Both the position numbers and the translations under genes were made by a program. From contig DZCR01000048.1 of the NCBI GenBank assembly GCA_022736495.1, positions 5,822-20,892 of the forward strand: DNA of 15,071 bases, read 5' to 3'. Source of the DNA: Desulfobacca acetoxidans (GTDB taxonomy: Bacteria; Desulfobacterota; Desulfobaccia; Desulfobaccales; 0-14-0-80-60-11). Of this stretch, positions 1 to 7,731 are shown piece after piece; the first letter of the stretch is position 1, and each line of letters begins with the position of its first letter. The notes beneath the pieces were generated by a model that was given only the letters and a program-made list of their open reading frames with translations, did no database searches and was not told the DNA's origin.

Positions 1-434
1 TGGGTGACGAGAAACGCCAGAGCGCCGTGGTGCTTAAAACCGAACCCCAGGGGTTACAGACAATCGCCTTATTCTATGAAGGCCAGGCGCGGCTAGCGCT
101 GGAAATGCAGAAAAACGGCGACCCGGCCATCAACCTGTATGATAAAGGTAAACGGATCGTTAACCTGGGGCTCACCAGCCAGGGGGAGCCGCATCTCACC
201 TTCTTTGGAGAAAACCAGAAAATGGCCCTGGAGCTTTTCAGCAAGAAGAACGGTGACTGCAGCCTCACCCTGGATGGCAAAGACGGCATCCCCCGAATCG
301 TGCTGGGGTTGAAAAACAACCAAAAAGCCGCGCTTGGGCTTTTTGACCGCCACGGAAAGACCCGGGTGGCCCTGATGGATGAACCGTCTTTGTTCTTATT
401 GAAAAACGGCAAGGTGGTGCGCACCCTCCCTTAG
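1..434 (+). CDS. hypothetical protein with short beta-type repeats, 5' partial
   Basis: The reading frame is open from base 3 to the TAG at 432-434, with no stop before the window edge, so this is the C-terminal part of a longer protein. An internal GTG at 27 could serve as a start but has no clear ribosome site. The residues form loose repeats of about 20-25: a Leu/Phe-rich strand, then a Gly or Asn turn, then a basic strand (for example NLYDKGKRIVNLGL, LTLDGKDGIPRIVLGL, LGLFDRHGKTRVAL). Regular repeats of this kind suggest a beta-solenoid or stacked-hairpin fold. No catalytic motif, cysteine pair or membrane segment is visible in this part. Function is unknown. It converges on the flippase-like gene, with a GC-rich hairpin directly after its stop. 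Confidence 0.6.
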   Translation, partial: GDEKRQSAVVLKTEPQGLQTIALFYEGQARLALEMQKNGDPAINLYDKGKRIVNLGLTSQGEPHLTFFGENQKMALELFSKKNGDCSLTLDGKDGIPRIVLGLKNNQKAALGLFDRHGKTRVALMDEPSLFLLKNGKVVRTLP

Positions 435-460
435 CCGGGCGCCAAGGCCGGGGCGCCCGG
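435..460 (+). terminator. GC-rich hairpin after the first gene
   Basis: CCGGGCGCC at 435-443 pairs perfectly with GGCGCCCGG at 452-460 around an 8-base loop, starting one base after the stop codon. No T run follows, so this is either a weak or factor-assisted terminator or an RNA 3'-end stabiliser. Confidence 0.45.
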
Positions 461-565
461 GTTCGAGTGAAACGTTGCTGGCTAAGGCGTGCCGTAAGCA
501 AGGCGTCCTTCAGGTAAATCGATATTAATGAGTTATGACTGGTTGTTAAAGGGAGGATGACTGGT

Positions 566-586
566 CGCAAGAAAGGTTTTCTTGCG
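566..586 (-). terminator. perfect 9-bp hairpin after the flippase-like gene
   Basis: CGCAAGAAA at 566-574 and TTTCTTGCG at 578-586 form a perfect stem with a 3-base loop. It begins one base past the stop codon of the minus-strand gene at 588. There is no long T run after it on the minus strand. Its position suggests termination or 3'-end protection between two convergent genes. Confidence 0.5.
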
Positions 587-587
587 G

Positions 588-1547
588 TCACTTTTCTCGC
601 CACACCACCACGAGGCCCAGGGCAAGCCAGAAGGCTTCCCGGATGCGCCGCAGGATGCTGAAGGCCGCGCCGAGGGTGAAACCTAAGTTAAAGCCCAGGG
701 CCAGGAGGATGTTCCCACCCTCTTGCACGCCCATGGCCGCAGGAATGAAAAACCCCAGGGCCGTGAAGAGCATGGCCAGAGAGTCTATGCAGATGGCCAG
801 GCCCCAGCTGATGGGGTGTTCCAGCAGCCAGAATATAACGTAAACCTCTATCGCATGGAGCAGCCAACTGAAGAAAAACAAAAAAAAGGATCCCACGGCC
901 CGGGCCGGATACTGCCGGTAAAAATCGGACATGGCGGTATCCAGATCCTCTAAGAAGCATTCTTGATCCCTGAGAAAGTGGGGCAGCCAACCCCGCCGGG
1001 CGAGGAATCGGAAGCTGTTCCCGCAAGGTCCCCGGCGCTGCACGACGACAAAGATGATGCCTACGGCCGCCAGGCCCAGGGCCGCGAGACACAAGAACAG
1101 CATATACTTGGCCGCCTGCGGCAAAAAGGCGGGGGCCAGGGCCAGCCCGGTAAAGATATACAGGGTGAGGCTCAGGACCAGGATGCCCTTCATAATCACG
1201 ACTGAGGCGCTAGCCACCTCAAGAGGCACGCCATCGGCCCCAAGGCGGGAGGCTTTGAAGGGCTCTCCCCCCAGGGAGGCGGTGGGGGTGAGCTGGTTTA
1301 AAGACTCCCCTCCCAGACGCAGCCAAAAGAGCCGAGCCACCGTGACCTTGGCCGGGGGGTTGACAAGGATATACTTCCAGGCCCAGGATTCCATCACGTT
1401 GACCACCCCATAGGGCAGGAGGAGCAGAGGCCAGTACCAGCCCACCTGCCAGAGGTAATGCCCCAGGGTATCCCACCCTACCTCGTTTAATATCCAGACA
1501 AAGAAAATCGAGGCTATCAGCAGCAGAATAAGATTGACAAGACGCAC
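588..1547 (-). CDS. UPF0104 / lysylphosphatidylglycerol synthase-type flippase-like membrane protein
   Basis: A 319-residue integral membrane protein. Hydrophobic segments lie near residues 3-18, 38-58, 107-140, 143-170, 217-240, 247-275 and 280-315. It has the features of the UPF0104/LPG-synthase transmembrane family: a conserved polar stretch 'GGESLNQLTPTASLGGEPFKA' class near residues 79-99 and 'PAAMGVQEGG' near 270-279. Members include the membrane half of MprF and HpnL of hopanoid loci, and act in moving or modifying lipids. The catalytic lysyl-transfer domain of MprF is absent. The likely start is a GTG preceded by an AGAAGG-like ribosome site. It lies 90 bases downstream of the MFS efflux gene on the same strand, so it may be co-transcribed. 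The substrate is unknown. The family call is firm, the physiological role is not. Confidence 0.75.
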   Translation of the reverse strand: MRLVNLILLLIASIFFVWILNEVGWDTLGHYLWQVGWYWPLLLLPYGVVNVMESWAWKYILVNPPAKVTVARLFWLRLGGESLNQLTPTASLGGEPFKASRLGADGVPLEVASASVVIMKGILVLSLTLYIFTGLALAPAFLPQAAKYMLFLCLAALGLAAVGIIFVVVQRRGPCGNSFRFLARRGWLPHFLRDQECFLEDLDTAMSDFYRQYPARAVGSFFLFFFSWLLHAIEVYVIFWLLEHPISWGLAICIDSLAMLFTALGFFIPAAMGVQEGGNILLALGFNLGFTLGAAFSILRRIREAFWLALGLVVVWREK

Positions 1548-1637
1548 CTGAATGTCCTTCTCGCTTCTAGCGGGCGGGAAATCATCAGTCGGCCGGGTGA
1601 AGGCGGCAATTTGGTAATCATATCAGAGTGCGTCGAA

Positions 1638-3212
1638 TCAAGGAAGGGCTTCTGCGGCGCTAGCTGGCTGCTTGGGGGGGCGGCGCATGAGGAAAACCAG
1701 GGGGAGCAGGCAAAGAAAGACGATGGTAAAGAACCAGTAGTCGTCGCAGAAAGCCAGCATTCTCGCTTGGCGGATCGTTTCCTGATAGAGGCTGGCCATA
1801 GCCTGGGGTGCGCTCCACCACTGCCAGTTGCTCCCCAAGTCCGGAAAGGCTTGAGACATGCGATGCTGCCAATCAAGAAATGGCTGGGACAGCGGGGTGA
1901 GATGCTCCACCAAGTGACTCTGGTGGAATTGGCTCCGCCGGGCCAGCAGGGTGGTGGCCGTGGCAATGCCAAAGGACCCCCCCAAATTGCGCATCAGGTT
2001 GAAGATGCCGGTGGCATTGCCCATTTTCTCCTGGGAGATACGTGACATGGTAAGGGTGGTGAGGGAAACAAAGGTGGACCCCAGGCCAAACCCCTGGACG
2101 AACCGGGGCCACCAGGCGTGAAAGAAATTGATATTGGTGTCATAATTGCTCATGAGATACACGGCATAGGCGTTGAGGATCAAACCCATGAACACTATTT
2201 TGCGGCTATCCATTACCTGGGTCAGCCGACCCACTATTGGCATAATCAGCAGAGCCCCGATGCCCCCGAAAGCCAGGGCCCAGCCGGCCAGGGTGGCGTC
2301 ATAGCCCATGAGGGTTTGGAGGAACAGTGGCAGGAGCATGATGCTGCCATAAAGCACAAAGCCGAAAAAGAACATGATGGTAACCCCGGAGGCATAGTTC
2401 CGCTCCTTGAAGAGGCGGAGGTCAACCACGGGGTGCCTGGTTTTGAGCTCATGATAGATCAGAACGGCCAAGGCTACCACCGCAATGATAACCAGGCGGG
2501 TGATGAAGGCCGAAGAGAACCAGTCTTCCCGTTCCCCCTTGTCCAGCACGATCTGCAGCGCCCCCAGGCCCACGACTAACAGTCCCAGGCCCCAGTAGTC
2601 GATGCTCCCGGCCCGCTGGCCCCGGATGTAATCCGGGTCGAAGACGAATAGATAGGTGAGTAGCAGGGAGACGATCCCGATGGGCAGGTTAATGTAGAAG
2701 GCCCAACGCCAGGTGAGGTTGTCCGTCACCCAGCCGCCCATGACCGGCCCTACAATGGGGGCGATGATCACGCCGATCCCCCAGAGGGCCATGGCCATGC
2801 CCCGTTCCTCCACCGGAAAGGTTTCCAGGAGAATGGCCTGGGATATGGGCTGGAGCGCCCCGCCGCCTACCCCCTGGATAATGCGAAAGACGATGAGCAT
2901 CCCTAAATTGGTGGCCATGCCGCACAACATAGAGCTGACAGTGAACAGGGCGATGCAGAGCATTAAAAAACGCTTGCGGCCGAACAGCGCCGACAGCCAC
3001 CCGGTAATGGGCAGGATGACAGCGTTGGAGACCAGATAGGCTGTCAGAATCCAGGTGGTCTCGTCCTCCGAGGAGGCCAGGCTGCCGGCGATATGGGGCA
3101 GGGCCACGTTGACCACCGTGGTGTCCACGATTTCCATGAAGGTCCCGGCCATCACCGCAATGGTGATGAGCCATTTGTTGACGTCCCGGGGACCGTTATT
3201 GGGAGGGCTCAT
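1638..3212 (-). CDS. emrB: DHA2-family (EmrB/QacA) 14-TM drug efflux MFS transporter
   Basis: A proton-driven multidrug exporter of the inner membrane, about 524 residues, the normal size for 14-TM DHA2 proteins. Counting from the TTG at 3215, visible family motifs are EIVDTTVVNVALP (residues 28-40, motif D1), GWLSALFGRKR (72-82, motif A), RIIQGVGGG (111-119, motif B), GPVMGGWVTDN (156-166, antiporter motif C) and WRWAFYINLPIG (169-180). The ATG at 3212 was chosen as start. A TTG directly before it is the alternative, and neither has a strong ribosome site. It follows the EmrA-type adaptor by 131 bases. Together with that adaptor and TolC it would form a tripartite pump that spans both membranes. 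Substrates cannot be read from the sequence. Confidence 0.9.
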   Translation of the reverse strand: MSPPNNGPRDVNKWLITIAVMAGTFMEIVDTTVVNVALPHIAGSLASSEDETTWILTAYLVSNAVILPITGWLSALFGRKRFLMLCIALFTVSSMLCGMATNLGMLIVFRIIQGVGGGALQPISQAILLETFPVEERGMAMALWGIGVIIAPIVGPVMGGWVTDNLTWRWAFYINLPIGIVSLLLTYLFVFDPDYIRGQRAGSIDYWGLGLLVVGLGALQIVLDKGEREDWFSSAFITRLVIIAVVALAVLIYHELKTRHPVVDLRLFKERNYASGVTIMFFFGFVLYGSIMLLPLFLQTLMGYDATLAGWALAFGGIGALLIMPIVGRLTQVMDSRKIVFMGLILNAYAVYLMSNYDTNINFFHAWWPRFVQGFGLGSTFVSLTTLTMSRISQEKMGNATGIFNLMRNLGGSFGIATATTLLARRSQFHQSHLVEHLTPLSQPFLDWQHRMSQAFPDLGSNWQWWSAPQAMASLYQETIRQARMLAFCDDYWFFTIVFLCLLPLVFLMRRPPKQPASAAEALP

Positions 3213-3346
3213 CAAGAGCTTATACCCTGATCAATCCCGCCAGGATTGACATGGCTCTCCTAGCGGATTTTTCTCCCCGGAAAGATTCTCCGGAGTCTTG
3301 GGTTCTGGGAGTAGACCAAAGAGATGGCTCACGCTTGCCTTGGGAA

Positions 3347-4393
3347 CTAATGAACATCCGGCCCCAACAATCTTTTTCCGGTGCGCTGCCGGGTATCGAT
3401 GGTAACCTCGGCGGACATTCCCAGGCGCAGGGGCTGGTTGGCTGGAAAAGGCGGAACCAGCGTGATTTGAACGGGGATGCGTTGCACCACCTTTACCCAG
3501 TTGCCGGTGGCGTTCTCCGGGGGCAGCAGGGAAAAGGCCGCGCCGGTGCCGGCCATGATGGAATCCACCCGGCCTTTAAATTCGACCCCGGGGTACATAT
3601 CCACGCTGACCCTGGCAGGTTGGGCGATAAAGACGTGGGTGAGTTGCGTTTCTTTGTAGTTGGCCTGAATCCAGAGTTGGGGCGTTTTCAAGGGTACGAG
3701 CATCATTAACGGCTGCCCCGGCTGAACCCAGTTGCCCACCTCCACCTGTCGTCTGGTGATGTACCCCTCGATTTCGGCCTTGATCTGGGTGTAGCCCAGG
3801 TTAAGGCGGGCCTGCTCCAGTTTGGCTTTGGCTTCCTTGATGGCCGGTTGTTCCTCGATGGGGATATCGGTAGAACCGCCGATGGCGGCCAGGGATTCCA
3901 GCAATTCCTTCTGGGACCGGTTCACTTCGGCCTGGTTCACCCGGTAGCGGGTGTTCACCTGATCCAGAGTTTGTTTGGGGATGACGCGGCGCTCATAGAG
4001 GTTGGTGTAGCGGGTCTTATCAGTGCCGGCCAGATGGAAATTGGCCTCGGACTGGGGCAGCTTGGTCCTGGCAGTGGCCACCCGCACGTAAGCCTGGGCC
4101 CATTCCTGACGCAGGCGGCCCAGGTTTCCCGCCTCCTTGGCCACCGCAGTCTCATAGTCTTGAGGCTCCAGGGTCAGCAGGACCTGGCCGGGGGTGACAT
4201 GCTGGTTGTTATCCACCAGCACCTTGGCCACCCGTCCCGGCACTCGGGCCGAAATGACTCCCACATAGCCGGCCACATAGGCGTCCTCAGTGCTGATGTG
4301 AATGTGGATATATATCCAGTAGGCGACCCCGCCACCCACCATGAGGAGCACCAGCAGGACTATACCTAAACGCATGAGGATTTTACGGGACAT
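3347..4393 (-). CDS. emrA: EmrA-type HlyD-family membrane fusion (periplasmic adaptor) protein
   Basis: A periplasmic adaptor that links an MFS pump to TolC. The 348 residues run in the usual order: a short cytoplasmic N-terminus and one membrane anchor (about 7-27), the conserved TEDAYV, a lipoyl/barrel half (about 40-75), a coiled-coil hairpin (about 80-190), the second lipoyl half, and a beta-barrel containing 'SLLPPENATGNWVKVVQRIP', a hallmark of EmrA. The ATG at 4393 was chosen because MSRK followed by the anchor is the normal beginning. A longer open frame to 4477 reads through the end of tolC and lacks family character. The start overlaps the tolC stop by 11 bases, implying translational coupling. 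Confidence 0.9.
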   Translation of the reverse strand: MSRKILMRLGIVLLVLLMVGGGVAYWIYIHIHISTEDAYVAGYVGVISARVPGRVAKVLVDNNQHVTPGQVLLTLEPQDYETAVAKEAGNLGRLRQEWAQAYVRVATARTKLPQSEANFHLAGTDKTRYTNLYERRVIPKQTLDQVNTRYRVNQAEVNRSQKELLESLAAIGGSTDIPIEEQPAIKEAKAKLEQARLNLGYTQIKAEIEGYITRRQVEVGNWVQPGQPLMMLVPLKTPQLWIQANYKETQLTHVFIAQPARVSVDMYPGVEFKGRVDSIMAGTGAAFSLLPPENATGNWVKVVQRIPVQITLVPPFPANQPLRLGMSAEVTIDTRQRTGKRLLGPDVH

Positions 4394-5750
4394 GAGGTTT
4401 CGGCTGCTCCGGCGGCAGGAGTTCGGTGATGGACCCGATGGCCCACAGCATTTGGGACTTGGCCATCTGGTGGTCATAGACCGCGGTCCAATAATTGACC
4501 CGGGTTCTGGTCACGAGCGTTTCGGCGTCGATGACGTCGGTGGCGGTGCCCACGCTTTCTTTATAGCGCTCTTCGTTCAGGCGCAGATTTTCCTGGCCCT
4601 GGGTCACCGCAGTTTCCGTGGCCTTGATGCGATCCACGGTCTCTTTAACTTTATTGTAGGCATTCTGCACGTCCAGACGGACCTGCTCATTCAGATCTTT
4701 ATGCTGCTCCTGGAGTTGCTCCACCTTGATTTTGGCCTGGGAGACCGCGGCCTTGGTGTCCAACCCGGAAAAGATGTTCCAGGTCAGGCCAAAGATGGCG
4801 GACCATTGGTTGCCATGCAGCAAGGAATCATTGACTTGGTAAAAATGGCCCGCCTGGGCATAAAACTTGGGGAAATATTGGGCCCGAGTCTCGGTCACCG
4901 TCTTTTCCTGTTGGCGGATACGATCGGTCGAGGCCTTGAGATCGCTGCGATGCACCAGGGCCGCTTCCGTGGCCTCGCTCAGGACCCAGGGTTTCAGCAC
5001 CACATTTTCATCCTTCAAGACCGTGGGGGCGGTCACGGGCAGCATCAGGACTTTGTTGAACGCCGACCGGGTGTCGATATAATCGGTTTGGGCTACGATC
5101 AGGTTCTGTTCGGCGTCGGCCAGCGAGACTTTGGCCTGGAGAACATCATTAAACGTGACCACCCCGAACTCATACTGATCCTGGGCAATCTTCAGATGCT
5201 GCTTCAGATCAAAAACGGTTTGCTTTGCCACTTCCACCAATTTTTTGGCCCTGAGGGTCTTAAAATATCCCTGGGCCACTGCCAGGAAGACGTTGTCCTG
5301 GGTCTGGGCCGTGTCCAAGAGGCTGGCTTTGTGACCCATGATGGCAGCCTGATACTTAGAGGGTGTGCCCCAGAAGTCAAAGAGCAATTGGTTGACCGTG
5401 GTCTGGCTGCTCCAAAAGTTGCGGTTGGTTTGGGGAAAGGCCGCGCCACCGCCAGACAGGCTGGTGCCCCCCCTGAATTTAAATTTCAGCGGATCATCAT
5501 AAACCGTCTGGCTCACCTGGGTGTTGACCTGGGGGAGAAGTCCCGACCGGGCCCGGACGATTTGTTCTCCGGCAATGAGAGCCTGGAGGCGGCTGATCTT
5601 TAAACCGGGGTTGGCCTTCCAGGCCAGGCGCAGGGCCTCTTTTAAATCCAGGTGGGTGGCCGGAGGTTCGGCGGCGTCGCCAGGAAAGATGGTCACGCTC
5701 CAGATTGCCAGAGCGCACAGGAGCACTCGCCCAAAGTTTCTGGCCGTCAT
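4383..5750 (-). CDS. TolC-family outer membrane efflux protein
   Basis: An outer membrane channel subunit of 455 residues. A signal peptide covers about residues 1-27 (basic MTARNFGR, hydrophobic core, cleavage after GDAA). Two outer-membrane-efflux repeats follow, each starting with the typical LDLKEALRLAWKANPGLK-like or SEATEAALVHRSDLKAS-like helix. There are long amphipathic helices and paired beta-strand segments (QTTVNQLLFDFWG and SAIFGLTWNIFSG). It is the second gene of the efflux cluster: its start overlaps the tetR stop in an ATGA, and its stop overlaps the start of the emrA-like gene. It most likely works with those two pump subunits as the exit duct. The symbol is left open because TolC-like names differ between species. 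Confidence 0.9.
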   Translation of the reverse strand: MTARNFGRVLLCALAIWSVTIFPGDAAEPPATHLDLKEALRLAWKANPGLKISRLQALIAGEQIVRARSGLLPQVNTQVSQTVYDDPLKFKFRGGTSLSGGGAAFPQTNRNFWSSQTTVNQLLFDFWGTPSKYQAAIMGHKASLLDTAQTQDNVFLAVAQGYFKTLRAKKLVEVAKQTVFDLKQHLKIAQDQYEFGVVTFNDVLQAKVSLADAEQNLIVAQTDYIDTRSAFNKVLMLPVTAPTVLKDENVVLKPWVLSEATEAALVHRSDLKASTDRIRQQEKTVTETRAQYFPKFYAQAGHFYQVNDSLLHGNQWSAIFGLTWNIFSGLDTKAAVSQAKIKVEQLQEQHKDLNEQVRLDVQNAYNKVKETVDRIKATETAVTQGQENLRLNEERYKESVGTATDVIDAETLVTRTRVNYWTAVYDHQMAKSQMLWAIGSITELLPPEQPKPHVP

Positions 5751-6400
5751 AGCGCCACTCCCTCTCCTTTTGGTGGTTTTGTCCGGATCAAGCCGGAGGA
5801 GAGCAGGGCGAGGATTACCGGCAAGGCCTCCTGGGCCGCATCCACCCGTCCTTCCTCCCTTTGATAATAACCGGTGGCCCGCACCAACCCACGAATCAGA
5901 TAGGTGAGGAGGCGGGGATTGGCGGGAATAAACTGCCCGGCGGCAATGCCTTCGGCAAAAAGCCCTGTCACCAGGCTAACAAACTTCTCTTCCAGTTCCT
6001 GGTAGCGCCTCCAGAATCCTTCCCGTGATTTCTGCTTCCCCTGGAGCACTTCCCGGGCATAGATGGGAAACAGCAGACGCTCCCGGTTGAGATACTCCAG
6101 GAGAACTGATACCATCCTGATCAATTTTTCCTCCGGCGTTCCCGAGGCTTGAAGGGATGACTCCACATCCTGGACGATGTTTTCTGCCACCTGAGTGATC
6201 AAGTCCTGGATCAGATCGTCCTTGCCCTGAAAATAAAGATACAGGGTGCCTTTGGCCACCCCAGCTGCGGCTGCGATCTCTTCCATGGTCATGGCTTCCA
6301 GGCCGCGCTGATCCAGGAGCTTGCGGGCCGCGGCCAGGATCTCCTGGGTGCGAAACGCAGTGACGATCTCTTTTTTGGTTGCTTTGGGCAAGACCTTCAT
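5747..6400 (-). CDS. TetR/AcrR-family transcriptional regulator of the efflux cluster
   Basis: A 217-residue regulator with an N-terminal helix-turn-helix at about residues 38-57 (TMEEIAAAAGVAKGTLYLYF), followed by GKDDLIQDLI, the usual TetR beginning of the ligand-binding domain. The rest is helical and diverges as normal for effector domains. It is the first gene of the cluster and its stop overlaps the tolC start (ATGA), so regulator and pump would be made from one mRNA. An AATGAC/GTCATT palindrome about 70 bases upstream is the natural operator candidate. Local repression relieved by a pump substrate is the expected mode, inferred from family and position. The effector is unknown. Confidence 0.9.
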   Translation of the reverse strand: MKVLPKATKKEIVTAFRTQEILAAARKLLDQRGLEAMTMEEIAAAAGVAKGTLYLYFQGKDDLIQDLITQVAENIVQDVESSLQASGTPEEKLIRMVSVLLEYLNRERLLFPIYAREVLQGKQKSREGFWRRYQELEEKFVSLVTGLFAEGIAAGQFIPANPRLLTYLIRGLVRATGYYQREEGRVDAAQEALPVILALLSSGLIRTKPPKGEGVAL

Positions 6401-6469
6401 GTCTCAGGATCTGTTAAACAGGTAGTCAGGGCGCTCAACAAATTTTTACTCAATCCATGGATGATGATA

Positions 6470-6496
6470 TAATGACTAATGGGTCATTAAAATGAC
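6470..6496. promoter_or_regulatory. candidate TetR operator
   Basis: TAATGAC at 6470-6476 and GTCATTA at 6483-6489 form a perfect 7-bp inverted repeat with a 6-base spacer. A third half-site, AATGAC, follows at 6491-6496. It lies in the 200-bp divergent region between tetR and the DUF362 gene. The length and spacing match the class of short palindromes bound by TetR dimers. Assignment to this regulator is inference from position. Confidence 0.6.
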
Positions 6497-6539
6497 TTTA
6501 TAGCCAATAATAGGTTTTTTGTGCCTTGTCAAGAAAAAC

Positions 6540-6575
6540 TTGCAATCCCCTATGGCACTGTTTAGACTATATAAT
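6540..6575 (+). promoter_or_regulatory. possible promoter of the DUF362 gene
   Basis: A TATAAT hexamer lies at 6570-6575, 25 bases before the ATG at 6601. TTGCAA at 6540-6545 is too far (24 bases) from it to be its -35 box. TTGCAA would be correctly spaced (17 bases) from TAGACT at 6563-6568. One of these pairs could serve. Neither is a strong match overall. Confidence 0.35.
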
Positions 6576-6600
6576 ATCCAGATGTCTACAGGAGGCGGTG

Positions 6601-7512
6601 ATGCACCGTCGTGATTTTTTAAAGCAGATGGCGGCCTTAGGGCTAACGGCCGGGGTCGGGCGGTTGGTGTTGCCGGAAAAAGTCTGGGCCATGGCTCCCA
6701 AGGATATGCCTCAGCCCGTGGTAGCCAAGGTCCAGGGGACCAATTACGCCCAACTGGCGGGAGATGCCATCCAGGCCCTGGGCGGCATGAAAAAGTTCGT
6801 CAATCCCGGCGAAGTCGTGGTAGTCAAGCCCAACATGGCCTGGGATCGGCCCCCCGAGATGGCGGCCAACGCCAATCCTGCGGTGGTGCGCCAGGTGGTG
6901 GAACTGTGCCTCGAGGCCGGGGCCAAGCAGGTCAAGGTCCTGGACAACACCTGCCACGACGCCCGCAAGGCTTACGCCAACTCCGGCATCAAGGCCGCGG
7001 TGGAGGCCATCAACGATCCCCGGGCGGTGGTGCCGTATGTGGACGATCGCAGGTTCGTGGAGGTCAGCATCGAGCGCGCCAAGGCCCTGAAGAAATGGTA
7101 TTTTTATCAAGATATCCTGGAAGCCGACCGCTTCATCAACATCCCCATAGCCAAGAGTCACTCCGAAGCTCGCCTCACCATGTGTCTGAAAAACATGATG
7201 GGAGCCATCGGCGGCTGGCGGGGTCGCATTCATGTGGGTTTGCACCAGAATATCGCCGACATGAACCTGCTGCTGCGGCCGGACCTGCATGTCCTGGACG
7301 CCACCCGCGTTCTCCTGAGGAATGGGCCTTCTGGGGGCCGCCTCGAGGATGTGGAGGTGAAAAACCTGGTGTTCGCCGGCACTGATCCCGTCGCCTTAGA
7401 CTCCCTAGGCACCGGCCTGTTCGGCATGAAACCCGAGGATCTCGGCTATATCATCAAGTCCCATCAGGCTGGCCGGGGTGAAATGGACCTGAACAAAATC
7501 AAGGTCATATAA
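6601..7512 (+). CDS. DUF362 protein with Tat signal peptide
   Basis: A 303-residue DUF362 protein. The N-terminus MHRRDFLKQMAALGLTAGVG carries a twin-arginine motif (RRDFLK) and a hydrophobic stretch, so export in folded form to the periplasm is expected. Tat export often implies a bound cofactor. The DUF362 core is seen in VVKPNMAWDRPP, in IPIAKSHSEARLTMCLKNMMGAIG near residues 180-203, and in the FAGTDPVALDSLG C-terminal part. The ATG at 6601 was chosen because AGGAGG sits 7 bases before it. A frame extension to a TTG at 6526 adds residues without a signal character. The biochemical role of DUF362 is not established. Its neighbour is a polyferredoxin membrane protein, suggesting a redox partner. 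Confidence 0.85.
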   Translation: MHRRDFLKQMAALGLTAGVGRLVLPEKVWAMAPKDMPQPVVAKVQGTNYAQLAGDAIQALGGMKKFVNPGEVVVVKPNMAWDRPPEMAANANPAVVRQVVELCLEAGAKQVKVLDNTCHDARKAYANSGIKAAVEAINDPRAVVPYVDDRRFVEVSIERAKALKKWYFYQDILEADRFINIPIAKSHSEARLTMCLKNMMGAIGGWRGRIHVGLHQNIADMNLLLRPDLHVLDATRVLLRNGPSGGRLEDVEVKNLVFAGTDPVALDSLGTGLFGMKPEDLGYIIKSHQAGRGEMDLNKIKVI

Positions 7513-7526
7513 ATCGGAGAAAACAC

Positions 7527-7568
7527 GGGGGCCGGTAACCTCAGGCAAGTCAGCCGGTCACCGCCCCC
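7527..7568 (+). terminator. GC hairpin after the DUF362 gene
   Basis: GGGGGCCGGT at 7527-7536 pairs with ACCGCCCCC at 7560-7568, with one bulged base and a 23-base loop. No T run follows. The 219-bp gap to the next gene holds no other clear gene, so read-through into the polyferredoxin is possible. Confidence 0.3.
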
Positions 7569-7731
7569 AAACTCCCGCATTCTTCCTGAAGGCCTCCAGA
7601 CACCATCAAGCGTTTCATGGCTGCGATAATCATTCACTTGCCCGCAATTGCGCCCTCCTCCGGGAGGATGACGGTGATCTTGACAATCCCCTGTTTGGGG
7701 GGCTTCCCGGAAAATTCTTAATCATCAAGCG

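Noticed and set aside
458..474. GGTTCGAGT resembling a tRNA T-loop
   Set aside because: No acceptor, D or anticodon stems can be built around it.
4394..4477. 28-codon N-terminal extension of the EmrA-like protein
   Set aside because: It lies wholly within tolC coding sequence, has Ser/Arg/Pro/Cys-rich out-of-frame character, and the inner ATG gives the normal family start.
4341..5603. 420-codon plus-strand ORF opposite tolC
   Set aside because: It mirrors the tolC and emrA-like genes and is a Gly/Leu/His-rich antisense product of GC-rich codons. The minus-strand genes have clear domains and coupled starts.
6553..6568. TGGCAC resembling the -24 element of a sigma-54 promoter upstream of the DUF362 gene
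   Set aside because: The matching -12 GC element at the required spacing is absent.
7617..7721. 34-codon plus-strand ORF between the DUF362 and polyferredoxin genes
   Set aside because: No ribosome site and no peptide character; short open frames of this size are expected by chance.
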